A DNA stretch of 42,116 bases from Streptomyces sp. NBC_00654 (lineage in GTDB: Bacteria; Actinomycetota; Actinomycetes; Streptomycetales; Streptomycetaceae): contig NZ_JAPEOB010000010.1 in assembly GCF_026341775.1 (NCBI RefSeq), forward strand, positions 1-42,116. The letters are read 5' to 3'. The notes beneath the pieces are model-generated. The model was not told the DNA's origin, made no database searches, and worked only from the letters and a program-made list of their open reading frames with translations. Shown piece by piece: positions 1 to 7,918 of this stretch; the first letter of the stretch is position 1, and each line of letters opens with the position of its first letter. The position numbers and the translations under genes are program-made.

Positions 1-54
1 GCCAGGACGGCGCTGCGGCACGCCCACGAGCCGGTCGAGGAGAAGGCGGCGTAG
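1..54 (+). CDS. C-terminal end of a 116-residue hypothetical protein (partial)
   Basis: Eighteen in-frame codons from the window edge end in TAG at 52-54 and encode ARTALRHAHEPVEEKAA. The same tail ends the right-arm gene, whose complete product can be rebuilt by removing a group II intron (25040-27891). The family is not recognised beyond being a Streptomyces-type hypothetical. It lies four bases before the next start codon, so the two are probably co-transcribed. Whether this left copy also holds the intron cannot be seen, because the insertion point would lie about 105 bases beyond the window edge. Confidence 0.7.
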   Translation, partial: ARTALRHAHEPVEEKAA

Positions 55-58
55 CCGT

Positions 59-406
59 ATGTCCGACGGCGGCGTGCCCGATCTTCCGGCCGACCTGCCG
101 CGGCTGTACACGCTGCGGGCCTGGCACGCCATGTGGGTCGCCCGGATCGATGAGGCCATCGCGGCCGCCGAGCAGCGCGAGAAGGAACGACTCCAGGGCG
201 AGCGGGTCCGCCCGCCCACACCCGACTGGGTGATGGAGCACGGCATCGGTGTCGGTGCACCCGCGATGGAGATCCACGTCGGCGGCTGCTACGCGGCGGG
301 GAAGCGGCTGAAGGTGATCAGCAGGGAGCAGGCACTGGGGGCGCTCGCGGACGGGGTCCGGGCGTGTACCCACTGCCGACCCGACACCGCACTCGGGATG
401 CTGTAG
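59..406 (+). CDS. DUF6233 family protein, 115 residues
   Basis: A small soluble protein of unknown function. The C-terminal half carries the family signature as I know it: a V-G-G-C-Y-A-A-G-K block near residues 75-85, followed by an ALADG segment and a C-x-x-C-R-P-D-T-A motif near the end. The two Cys sites suggest metal binding or a redox role, but this is inference. The N-terminal half is charged and probably helical. The ATG at 59 follows the previous stop by four bases, suggesting co-transcription. A homologue of the V-G-G-C-Y-A-A-G stretch is the source of a CRISPR spacer in this same window (37116-37151). Confidence 0.8.
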   Translation: MSDGGVPDLPADLPRLYTLRAWHAMWVARIDEAIAAAEQREKERLQGERVRPPTPDWVMEHGIGVGAPAMEIHVGGCYAAGKRLKVISREQALGALADGVRACTHCRPDTALGML

Positions 407-586
407 CCCGCGTCGGGTGACAGGCGCGTCGGCACCCGGACTGTGCGGGTGCGGGGGACCGGGAGCGGCGTGAGGATCAGTAGTACGGGCAGCGGCCCGG
501 CGCGCCCGGCCCCTGGGGCCGGCCCTCCCTTCCGGCGCTTCCGGCCCGCTTCCCGACCCGACCCGCCAGGGGGGCCTGGAGGAACG

Positions 587-1537
587 ATGCCGCGACCCTT
601 GTGGACCGGTGCCATTTCTTTTGGCCTGGTTACGATTCCGATCAAAGTCGTCAGTGCGACCGAGGACCGTGCGATCCACTTCCACCAGGTGCACCTGGAG
701 GACATGGGGCGCGTCCGGACCCGGAAGATCTGCGACATCGACGGTGAGGTCGTGCCGCAGGAAGAGATCGGCAAGGGCTACCCGATCGCCACGGACCAGA
801 CGGTCCCGGTGACCGACGAGGAGCTGGACCAGATGCCGCTGCCGACGGCGAAGGCGATCGAGATCGTCGCGTTCGTCGACGCCGACAGCATCGACCCGAT
901 CCGGATCAGTGACTCCTACTACCTCGCGATCGACGGGCAGGTCGCCGCGAAACCGTACGCGCTGCTCCGCAGAGCGCTGGAGCGCTCGGACCGGGTCGCG
1001 GTCGCGAAATTCGCCTGGCACAACCGGGAGCGTCTGGGTCTGCTGCGTGTGCAGTCGGGTGCGATCATGCTGCACGCGATGCGGTGGCCCGACGAGATCC
1101 GCAGCCCCGAGTCCCTCACTCCGACGCCCGTGGAGCTGGATGAGGGCGAGATCGAGCAGGCGGTCCAGCTCGCCGACACCATGACCGTCGACGACATCTC
1201 GGGGTTCAGGGACGAGTACCGCGATGCCCTGGAGGAACTCATCGCGGCGAAGTCCGAGGGCGAGGAGCTCCCCGTGCCGGCCGAGGCCGGGGCGGGGGAG
1301 TCGGGGACGGTCGTGGATCTGATGGCCGCGCTGAACGCGAGCGTGAAGGCGGCGAAGGAGGGCCGTGGCGAGGACAGCGACGAGCACGCCACGATGCACG
1401 AGATGCGGCCCCGCAAGAAGACCACAGCGAAGGCCTCAACCAGCAAGAAGACCTCCACCCGGAAGAAGACGGCCGCGGGGAAGAAGGTCGGCACTGCCGC
1501 CAGGAAGACGACGGCGAAGAAGCGCAGCGCCTCCTGA
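587..1537 (+). CDS. ku: Ku protein (non-homologous end-joining), left-arm copy
   Basis: Bacterial Ku binds broken DNA ends as a homodimer and recruits an ATP-dependent ligase of the LigD type. The 316-residue product begins MPRPLWTGAISFGLV, the classic Ku opening, and the Ku core runs to about residue 250. A Lys/Thr/Ser-rich tail of about 50 residues (repeated KKT and KKTS) then follows, a known DNA-binding extension in actinomycete Ku. The ATG at 587 is chosen because it starts the conserved core and has GGAGG just upstream. An earlier in-frame ATG at 443 would add non-homologous residues. Downstream, 15 bases on, is a ligase remnant, the usual partner. This copy differs from the right arm by Glu versus Val near residue 38 and several silent or upstream changes. 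Confidence 0.95.
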   Translation: MPRPLWTGAISFGLVTIPIKVVSATEDRAIHFHQVHLEDMGRVRTRKICDIDGEVVPQEEIGKGYPIATDQTVPVTDEELDQMPLPTAKAIEIVAFVDADSIDPIRISDSYYLAIDGQVAAKPYALLRRALERSDRVAVAKFAWHNRERLGLLRVQSGAIMLHAMRWPDEIRSPESLTPTPVELDEGEIEQAVQLADTMTVDDISGFRDEYRDALEELIAAKSEGEELPVPAEAGAGESGTVVDLMAALNASVKAAKEGRGEDSDEHATMHEMRPRKKTTAKASTSKKTSTRKKTAAGKKVGTAARKTTAKKRSAS

Positions 1538-1821
1538 TCCGCCCCTGATGTCATGAGCGTTCTGCCCCGGATCGATCCCATGCTCGCCACCCCGGGCTGT
1601 CTGCCACCACCGGCTTCGGACGGCCGGTACGCCTATGAGGTGAAGCAGGAGGGTTCTCCAGACACTCGCCTGTGTCTCGTACGGTGCGAAGGAGGTGCGA
1701 AAGGGGGAGGCGCGAACGCAGGGAACCTGATTGGACTGCGCGGCTACCGGCCGTGTACGTGTGCTCGGCTCATCGAACCGGCCAGAGTGGGCGTAGACGA
1801 CCGATTAAGCCCCCGGGGGTC

Positions 1822-3288
1822 CTATGGGGCTGGCAGTAGCCAAGCGGAAGGCAGGGTGACCTCCGCAGGAGTAGGTGTGCCGACGGCAGCAAGAAGCCCC
1901 TGAGGAGCCGGACTGGCCGTGTTGCGGAAGTCCACGGTGCTGCCGGAGAACACCGCGTCGCTGAAGTTCACGCTGCCGCCGGAGAATGTCGCGTCGCTGA
2001 AGGTCACGCGGCCGCCGGAGAATGTCGCGTCGCTGAAGTTCACGCTGCCGCCGGAGAATGTCGCGTCGCTGAAGGTCACGCGGCCGCCGGAGAATGTCGC
2101 GTCGCTGAAGTTCACGGTGCCGCCGGAGAACGTCGCGCCGCGGAAGCCCACGGTGCCGTCGGAGAACTCCGCGTCGCGGAAGCCCACGGTGCCGTCGGAG
2201 AACTCCGCGTCGCGGAAGTCCACGGTGCCGTCGGAGAACTCCGCGTCGCGGAAGTCCGCGCCGCGGAAGTCCACGCCGCCGCCGGAGAACACCGCGCCGC
2301 GGAAGTACACGCGGCCGCCGGAGAACGTCGCGTCGCCGAAGTTCACGCTGCCGCCGGAGAACGTCGCGTCGCCGAAGTTCACGCTGCCGCCGGAGAACGT
2401 CGCGCCGCCGAAGTTCACGCGGCCGCCGGAGAACGTCGCGCCGCCGAAGTAAACGCTGCCGCCGGAGAACGTCGCGTGGATGAAGTCCACGCTGCCGCCG
2501 GAGAACGTCGCGTCGCCGAAGTCCACGCGGCCGCCGGAGAACGTCGCGCCGCGGAAGTCCACGCGGCCGCCGGAGAACACCGCGCCGCCGAAGTCCACGT
2601 CGCCGCCAGAGAACTTCGCGCCGCTGAAGTTCATGGGGCCGTCGATGGTGACGCTGGTGAGGTCGAGATCGCAGCCTTGCCAGGATCGGCGGGTTCCGTG
2701 GGGGCGTCGATAGTGATCGCTGATGAGGCGCAGGATGGTGTGTCGGACCTCGCGGAGGGCGAGGTAGTGGTGGTGCTCCTCCAGGTGGGCGGGGCCCTCG
2801 CCGGGGTCGGGGCTATAGGGGAGCCGGAGGTAGGCGCACAGGACGTCGATGCATGTCTGGCGCAGGTTGTTGTCGGGGGCGTCGTCGGCCAGGCCTGCGA
2901 GTGCGTGGACACCACCGAGCCGAACGGCTGGGGAGTCGGAGCCGAGTTTGTCGACGGCCTGGGAGAAGCGCTCGGTGTGGAGTCGGGTGGCTTCGCGGTG
3001 GGCGCCGGCTTCGTCGACGCGCTGGCGGCGGTAGGCGACGACCAGGGCAACGAGCGCACCGGCTCCGGCGACCACACCGAAGGAGAGCTTCACCAAGTCG
3101 AAGAGCGTCTTCGCGTCGAGCTTCGTGGTGCTGTCGATCTGCTGGACGTCCAGCAGGACTGCCAAGCCGTAGAAGACGCCGCTCGCGACCAGGACCGCGG
3201 CGACGAACGTGAGGGTGAGAGCCCGGCCGACCCTCCACAACCGCAGTTCCCGTTCATTCAGTGATCGTGGCCTTCGCCTGGGCGTCAT
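1822..3288 (-). CDS. Membrane-anchored pentapeptide-repeat protein, 488 residues (left copy)
   Basis: The N-terminus has two hydrophobic segments, about residues 21-45 and 64-87, separated by a charged linker and predicted to anchor the protein with its repeats inside the cell. A helical segment with SPAVRLGGVHALAGLADD follows, a common lead-in in Streptomyces pentapeptide proteins. From about residue 215 a long right-handed beta-helix is expected: about two dozen near-perfect ten-residue units of the type ATFSGGxVxF or AEFSDGTVxF. The repeats are as regular in DNA as in protein, suggesting recent expansion. The last ~30 residues after NTASPAP do not repeat. The function is unknown. It is cargo inside the ligase insertion and is divergent from neither arm copy. 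No strong ribosome-binding site is seen before the ATG. Confidence 0.85.
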   Translation of the reverse strand: MTPRRRPRSLNERELRLWRVGRALTLTFVAAVLVASGVFYGLAVLLDVQQIDSTTKLDAKTLFDLVKLSFGVVAGAGALVALVVAYRRQRVDEAGAHREATRLHTERFSQAVDKLGSDSPAVRLGGVHALAGLADDAPDNNLRQTCIDVLCAYLRLPYSPDPGEGPAHLEEHHHYLALREVRHTILRLISDHYRRPHGTRRSWQGCDLDLTSVTIDGPMNFSGAKFSGGDVDFGGAVFSGGRVDFRGATFSGGRVDFGDATFSGGSVDFIHATFSGGSVYFGGATFSGGRVNFGGATFSGGSVNFGDATFSGGSVNFGDATFSGGRVYFRGAVFSGGGVDFRGADFRDAEFSDGTVDFRDAEFSDGTVGFRDAEFSDGTVGFRGATFSGGTVNFSDATFSGGRVTFSDATFSGGSVNFSDATFSGGRVTFSDATFSGGSVNFSDAVFSGSTVDFRNTASPAPQGLLAAVGTPTPAEVTLPSAWLLPAP

Positions 3289-3448
3289 GACGATAAAGAC
3301 AAGGTGCTGAGGTCAGCGGTTGCAGCCAGCACGATGACGGAAGAACCCCGCCCCATATGACCGATTCCGCCCCCCAGGTTCGATCGGAGCCGCACCGGGC
3401 GGCGAGTCCACAGAACTCTGCGAGGGCGCCAAGCCGGGACAGGGCCTG

Positions 3449-3494
3449 CCGGGCGGGGCCGCCGGCACACAGAGGTGCAGGCGGCCCCGCCCGG
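3449..3494 (-). terminator. Strong hairpin downstream of the ALF-repeat gene (left copy)
   Basis: A 15-bp perfect stem (CCGGGCGGGGCCGCC at 3449-3463, complement at 3480-3494) with a 16-base loop lies about 80 bases past the stop of the minus-strand gene at 3573. There is no T-run, as is common in Streptomyces terminators. Confidence 0.6.
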
Positions 3495-3572
3495 ATTCTC
3501 GGCGTTCCGGCGACCGGGCGTGCGGCAGGAGGTGCCACCCGGGCGACGTGCTGTGGTGCGGCGCTGTGCCGG

Positions 3573-4454
3573 TCAGGCGATCTGGTACCTGCCGACTTCC
3601 AGGAAGTAGCGCAGCGCTTCGGGTGTGTTGTCGTCGAGGGCGGCGTTGGCTGCCGCGCGCAAGGCGGGGCTGATGGACGGGTCGGCGAGGATGCGGGCGA
3701 TGGCGACGCGGTCGTCCTCGGCCTGGGCGATGCGGTAGCCGGTCTCCAGCCAGGCGCGCATCGCGTCGGAGTCGTTGGCGTCCAGGAGGGCGTTGACCTC
3801 GGCGATGACGCGCCGGCCGCTGTCGGGGTCGGCGAGCAGGCGCGTGATGGCGACGCGGTCGTCCTCGGCCTGGGCGATGCGGTAGCCGGTCTCCAGCCAG
3901 GCGCGCATCGCGTCGGAGTCGTTGGCGTCCAGGAGGGCGTTGACCTCGGCGATGACGCGCCGGCCGCTGTCGGGGTCGGCGAGCAGGCGCGTGATGGCGA
4001 CGCGGTCGTCCTCGGCCTGGGCGATGCGGTAGCCGGTCTCCAGCCAGGCGCGCATCGCGTCGGAGTCGTTGGCGTCCAGGAGGGCGTTGACCTCGGCGAT
4101 GACGCGCCGGCCGCTGTCGGGGTCGGCGAGCAGGCGCGTGATGGCGACGCGGTCGTCCTCGGCCTGGGCGATGCGGTAGCCGGTCTCCAGCCAGGCGCGC
4201 ATCGCCTCGGGGTCGTTGGCGTCCAGGAGGGCGTTGGCTTCTCGTGTCACACGCCGGCCGCTGTCCGGGTCGGCGAGGATCCGGACTATGGCCACCCTCA
4301 GGTCGTCGGCGTCCGGCTCGTCCGCGGACGAGGACACCGCGGGCACCGTCACCGCGGCCGGTGCCGCCGTGGCGGCGAAGGACGGGGTGGCGAGCAGGAG
4401 GGCCGGGGCAAGGATGCCCGCGACGATGCCGGGCGTTACGCGATGCAGTCGCAA
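3573..4454 (-). CDS. Secreted ALF-repeat protein, 293 residues (left copy)
   Basis: The TTG at 4454 is preferred because GAGGAG lies about nine bases upstream and a signal peptide follows directly: MRLHRV, then a hydrophobic run ending TPSFA-ATA, a likely signal peptidase I site near residue 28. An Ala/Val/Pro/Ser-rich linker leads to about five helical repeats of 49 residues with the pattern RVAIxRLLADPDSGRRV...ALLDANDxxAMRAWLETGYRIAQAED. This matches the ALF short-repeat family of Streptomyces exported proteins, of unknown function. Three consecutive repeats are identical in DNA. The last unit is divergent and ends EALRYFLEVGRYQIA. The gene is cargo of the ligase insertion, shares its strand with the pentapeptide gene, and has its own terminator-like hairpin. 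Confidence 0.85.
   Translation of the reverse strand: MRLHRVTPGIVAGILAPALLLATPSFAATAAPAAVTVPAVSSSADEPDADDLRVAIVRILADPDSGRRVTREANALLDANDPEAMRAWLETGYRIAQAEDDRVAITRLLADPDSGRRVIAEVNALLDANDSDAMRAWLETGYRIAQAEDDRVAITRLLADPDSGRRVIAEVNALLDANDSDAMRAWLETGYRIAQAEDDRVAITRLLADPDSGRRVIAEVNALLDANDSDAMRAWLETGYRIAQAEDDRVAIARILADPSISPALRAAANAALDDNTPEALRYFLEVGRYQIA
3712..4152 (-). repeat. Three perfect 147-bp tandem repeats inside the ALF gene (left copy)
   Basis: Units of 147 bases, encoding 49 residues each, are identical in the three central copies. The flanking copies are diverged. Perfect identity at silent positions indicates recent duplication or gene conversion. Confidence 0.9.
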
Positions 4455-5532
4455 GGGGAATGCTCCTCTTCGTTCGCTACGGAGGTGAGTTGAGGACGCC
4501 TCAGGGCGTTCACATCGGTGATGCTGCCACCTGGGTCTGACAGCGGTAGTTGCCTCGCTGCGGTCGCAGGGCACCGTCGCCGCGGACGTGGTCGATTCGA
4601 GAGCAACACCGACTAGCCGACCATCCCGACGATGTCTCATGAGACACATCGAAGTCTGGAGAAGGACGGTCAGCGGGCGATCGTTTACCTGCCGGGGGAC
4701 GGGACGGTGCTGTTGCGGGCTCGGTCCGGTGCCGACATTACCGTCGCCTACCCCGACCTCGCCGCGCTCGGCCGGGTGCTGGGCGGGAGGCCGGCGGGTT
4801 CTGGACGGGGAGATCGTCGCCTTGGACGAGGCGGGCCGCAGTGACCTCGAGCGGCTGCAGGCGCGGATGGGACTGGCCGGGGCACCCGCGAAGGCCGCCC
4901 GTATGGCCCGCACCGTCCCCGCCCACCTGATGCTGTTCGACGTCAGTTTCTCGACGGCACCGGCCTCACCCGGGGCCCCGTACACCGAACGCCGCGAAGC
5001 GCTCGAAGCCCTCGGCCTGACGGGACCGGCCTGGTCGTCACCCGCGGCCATCACCGGACACGGCACCCAGGCCCTGGACATGACCCGGGAAGCGGGACTG
5101 AAGGGGCTGATCGCGAAGCGGCTGCCCCCCCGCTACGAGCCAGGGGTGCGCTCCCGCGCCTGGATCAAATTCAGAAACGTCCGCACCGTCGATGTCATCG
5201 TCGGCGGCTGGGTCCCCGCCCGCGGCCACCTCACCGGACTCCCCGGAGCCCTCCTGATGGGCCAACGCGACCCGAACGGAACCCTGCGCTACGTCGGCAG
5301 CGTCGGCACCGGATGGAATGACATCGAACGCACCACCCTGGCCCAACTCCTCACCGCGGCCGCCACCGACACCTGCCCGTTCACCGACACCCCACCGGTC
5401 ACCGGAGCCCGATGGGTGCTCCCGCGCCTTGTTGCTGAAATCCGCTACACGACCCGCACCCGCGCCGGACGCCTGCGCCACCCCTCCTGGCACCGCATGC
5501 GCCCCGATTTCGCCTCCGACGACATCGCCTGA

Positions 5533-5904
5533 GCTGGAGCGGCGACGCCGTGCTGCGCGGGGTGGTCAGTCCTGAGTCGGGGGAGTGCCCGGCCGGGTGA
5601 GCCCAGCGGCCGTTCAGGGCCCGTCGTCCGTACGGTCGGTGTGGGTGCCCCTGACAGGACGGTGCCCGTGTGCCCCGCGGGTCCGTCGCACGTTCCGCGG
5701 GGCCAAGCTCCATGTGAGGGTCAAAGCATCCAGGAGCTGCCCTCTGAAGTCAGGGTCGTGCAACCGCCGAGTCGTTCCTCGGGCGGGCTTCTGTGAGCTT
5801 GCCGCCCGGCGGTCTCTCCGCGACCCTCAGCGGAGCAGCCGCTGGTCGGGGCGCTGCCGCACGTGCGCCGCGACGAACATCTGTCGAGGTGAGTTCTCCG
5901 GTAC
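5533..5904. other. No gene seen (372 bases)
   Basis: Between the ligase stop and the end of the DUF6207 gene no open frame resembles a known family. The long forward frame running from 5585 to 6619 crosses a real gene on the other strand and is Arg/Pro/Ser-rich, as expected of a GC shadow frame. Confidence 0.6.
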
Positions 5905-6144
5905 TCACCGCGGTGGCTTTCCCGTGGTTGCTGACGGGTGGGTGCCGGGTCGACGGGTGTCGGCGTGGACGCGTGCCCTGATGCCGGGCTGTCCGGGAGT
6001 CCGGTGCCCGGTGGAGACACCGGACGTTGCCCACCGTTCCTGCAGGGCGGTCATCACGGTGTTCAGGGTGGTCTCGTCGGGTGCGGTGATGTCCAGGACC
6101 ACCAGGCCGGACTCACTCAAATGCTGCTCGTGGATCGGGTGCAT
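5905..6144 (-). CDS. DUF6207 family protein, 79 residues (left copy)
   Basis: This small protein starts MHPIHEQHLSESGLVVLDITAPDETT, followed by a helix with ALQERWATSG and a basic tail with VHADTRRPG. The pattern is that of DUF6207, a Streptomyces family of unknown function often found in several copies near chromosome ends. No signal peptide, membrane helix or catalytic motif is visible. It stands alone, with 370 gene-free bases on one side and 626 on the other, transcribed toward the ligase remnant. Confidence 0.75.
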   Translation of the reverse strand: MHPIHEQHLSESGLVVLDITAPDETTLNTVMTALQERWATSGVSTGHRTPGQPGIRARVHADTRRPGTHPSATTGKPPR

Positions 6145-6770
6145 GCCGTCACCGACGCCCCTGCCTGCTGGGGCGGTTCGGGGAAACGCGCGGTCCCACC
6201 CGGACGAGGGAAGGCGGAGAGATGTTGCCTGTCCCTGTTCACATGAGTCACACCCGTCTCGGGTTCCGGCAGTTCATCGCCGTTGCCGGCCGCCGGTTGA
6301 CTCGGTGCGGAAGGGGACGGGGGTGTGTCAGTGTCCTGCGTTACGGTCGTTGCGTCCTGCTCTGAGGGACGCGCGTTCCCGCCCGGCCTCTAAGGGGGGC
6401 CGGGCGGGAACGGCTCTGCCCGCTCCCCGGTTGTTCTGGCACGGGAGCGGGCTCTTCCGGATGGAAGGCCGACACCAAGGTGTCCTGCTTCCATTGGCGG
6501 GGGTTGCCGGGGGGATTGCAAGGAAAACCGGGAACTTCACCCCTCGCGCTGACGGCCTGTCGTACAGGTGCGCCGGAGCGGTCGTCCCCGCGTATCGGCT
6601 GACGCTCCATGAAGCCTAATGTTCCGTGATTCCTTGATCACGTGGCGTAGCCGTGTGGTGTCGGTCCATCCTGTCCTCACCTTCAACAGCGGCGTGGCAC
6701 CCGCTCGTTGAAGCATCCCCTTTTCCGACGTGGTCTTCCGGATGGCTGCGGCATGACCGAAAGGAGTGTG
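6145..6770. other. Gene-free interval (626 bases) with one strong hairpin
   Basis: No supported gene is seen on either strand. The interval separates the divergently placed DUF6207 gene and the sigma-like operon, so promoters for both should lie here, but no convincing -35/-10 pair was recognised. A 14-bp-stem hairpin lies at 6375-6411. Confidence 0.5.
6375..6411. terminator. 14-bp inverted repeat, possible transcription terminator (left copy)
   Basis: GTTCCCGCCCGGCC (6375-6388) pairs with its complement at 6398-6411 across a nine-base loop. The loop G-run is six bases here and five in the right arm. No gene obviously ends nearby, so a role other than termination is possible. Confidence 0.4.
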
Positions 6771-6995
6771 ATGGACACCAGGAGGACAGTGATCACGGCG
6801 ATGCTGGTCACGGTGGTGGTGTTCGGCTGGAGCACGGTGATGGCGGTGACGGGCCATACGGCGGTGCTCGCCTCGCTGGCCCCCGTCCTGGGACTGACGG
6901 TCCAGCAGGTCGCCCGCGCGTTCCGCACGCCGGCCGCACCGGCCTCGGGACACCGCGCGGCCCCGGTGCCCGACACCAAGGACGGTGCCCTGTGA
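6771..6995 (+). CDS. Small membrane protein, 74 residues (left copy)
   Basis: The product has two hydrophobic stretches: VITAMLVTVVVFGWSTVMAV near residues 6-25 and a shorter one around VLASLAPVLGLTV. A Pro/Ala-rich cytoplasmic-type tail follows. The ATG at 6771 is chosen because AAAGGAG sits four bases upstream; in-frame ATGs at 6708 and 6753 would lack a site. Its TGA overlaps the GTG of the next gene (GTGA), so it is the first gene of a translationally coupled three-gene operon. Its proximity to a sigma-like protein suggests a membrane partner or sensor, which is inference only. The family is not recognised. Confidence 0.65.
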   Translation: MDTRRTVITAMLVTVVVFGWSTVMAVTGHTAVLASLAPVLGLTVQQVARAFRTPAAPASGHRAAPVPDTKDGAL

Positions 6996-7918
6996 CGAAA
7001 CCCTCCGAGCGGGCATCAGCCTTCGGACCGGTACCCGCCCCCAGAGCGGCACCGGTCCGCCCCGGCCGCAAGCTCGGCCCGGTCGTCCGCGGTGTCAGCA
7101 GCTCGCACCGGGCCTGGCTGGAGCCGGTCCGCGACACGTACCTCGACAGCGGACAGACCCTCGCCGACCTCAGCTACCGGGTACTGCTCGCCAAGTCCAA
7201 ACTCTCCGAACTGCTGCGCGGCGTCGGGCTCTACCCCAGGTGGGAAGTCGTCCACCGGCTTTCCGCCGAGCTGGACATGCCCAACTGGCCCCTGTACCGG
7301 CTGTGGAGGCAGGCGGCTCTGGACGCGGGCAAGCCCCGGGAATGGATCGAACGGTCCACGGAGAATTCCGCCCCCGGCCCCGCAACCGACCGGTACCGGC
7401 CGCCCCTGGAACACGGCGCCCTGCGCGAGATGGTCGAGGACGACTACCGCTTCTACGCCCAGGTCTTCCTCTCCGACAAGTCCCGCGACGCCGCCGTGAA
7501 GGACACCTTCGCCATCCTCTGGCTCCACTGGAACACCGCCCTGTGCAGCCCGGACATCCGCTTCTTCGCCTGGTCCATCCTGCGCACCACCGTCATGGCC
7601 CGGGCCACCTACCGCGACGGCCGCCCCGAGCTGGAGACCGCCGTGTTCGACACCGTCGCACTGCGCAACCACACCTCCCCGGCCGACGGCGCGGCACAGC
7701 TGGCCGAAAGCCTGGAACTGTTCAAGGCGATCAGCCGGCTCCCCGCAGCACAGCTCGACGTCATGGTGCTGCTCCATCTGTGCGGCTTCACCGCCGAGAA
7801 GGCGTCCGGTCTTCTCGGTGTCCCGCTGGCCACTGTCCGGGCCGACGAGCGTCGGGCCGGACGGTATCTGGAGAGCGTCGTCAGTCTGCCGCCCGAGACC
7901 GAAGGACCCACCGCATGA
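6992..7918 (+). CDS. Sigma-factor-like helix-turn-helix protein, 308 residues (left copy)
   Basis: The middle of the protein (about residues 130-230) resembles an ECF-type sigma-70 region 2 (REMVEDDYRFYAQVF...FAILWLHWNTALC). The C-terminus (about 245-300) has the region 4 pattern: LPAAQLDVMVLLHLCGFTAEKASGLLG, then LATVRADERRAGRYL. An N-terminal segment around LSYRVLLAKSKLSELLRG to LSAELDMP looks like a separate helix-turn-helix seen in Streptomyces sigma-factor-like proteins. A role in transcription control is therefore likely, but true sigma activity is not shown. It starts at GTG 6992, overlapping the upstream stop by four bases, and its stop overlaps the next start (ATGA), giving tight coupling on both sides. 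Confidence 0.75.
   Translation: MTKPSERASAFGPVPAPRAAPVRPGRKLGPVVRGVSSSHRAWLEPVRDTYLDSGQTLADLSYRVLLAKSKLSELLRGVGLYPRWEVVHRLSAELDMPNWPLYRLWRQAALDAGKPREWIERSTENSAPGPATDRYRPPLEHGALREMVEDDYRFYAQVFLSDKSRDAAVKDTFAILWLHWNTALCSPDIRFFAWSILRTTVMARATYRDGRPELETAVFDTVALRNHTSPADGAAQLAESLELFKAISRLPAAQLDVMVLLHLCGFTAEKASGLLGVPLATVRADERRAGRYLESVVSLPPETEGPTA

Larger units (their letters stand above)
1654..4663. mobile_element. Non-autonomous cargo element inserted in the ligase gene (left copy)
   Basis: The insertion is bounded by TTCTCCAGAC at 1654-1663 and its exact reverse complement GTCTGGAGAA at 4654-4663. Just inside both ends a second shared block follows, TGTGTCTC plus RT (1671-1680; reverse complement near 4639-4648). 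The flanks are GGAGGG (1648-1653) and GGACGG (4664-4669), a 6-bp target duplication with one mismatch. Removing the insert and one flank copy restores the ligase frame at V-K-Q-D-G. The cargo is two minus-strand genes, a pentapeptide-repeat protein and an ALF-repeat protein. No transposase or recombinase is encoded, so mobilisation in trans is inferred. A 14-bp perfect palindrome TGTCTCATGAGACA lies at 4633-4646. Confidence 0.65.
1553..5532 (+). pseudogene. LigD-type ATP-dependent DNA ligase, split by a 3-kb insertion and frameshifted (left copy)
   Basis: The 5' piece (1553-1653) encodes MSVLPRIDPMLATPG and ends in YEVKQ. The 3' piece resumes at about 4664 with DGQRAIVYLPGDG and runs to the stop at 5530-5532. 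Joining them across the insertion restores V-K-Q-D-G, the ligase nucleotidyl-transfer motif I (KxDG), so the insertion sits inside the catalytic-lysine motif. A second lesion is an extra G in the GGCGGGTT at about 4793-4800, which shifts the frame before LDGEIV. After the shift the frame reads through LDGEIVALDEAG, GLIAKR (motif IV region), WIKFRN (motif V) and an OB-fold ending RMRPDFASDD. The adjacent Ku was presumably its partner. Both lesions occur in both arms. Confidence 0.88.

Noticed and set aside
443..586. Upstream ATG for Ku adding 48 residues
   Set aside because: The conserved Ku start MPRPLWTGAISFG with GGAGG just upstream is at 587, and the upstream part is frame-disrupted in the right arm.
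1919..3264. Open frames antisense to the pentapeptide gene
   Set aside because: Periodicity comes from the 30-base repeats of the real gene; no ribosome-binding sites or domains.
5585..6619. 344-codon forward frame between ligase and sigma-like operon
   Set aside because: Low-complexity Arg/Ser/Pro composition, no family, overlaps the DUF6207 gene on the other strand, and the right-arm mirror is truncated by the one-base indel.
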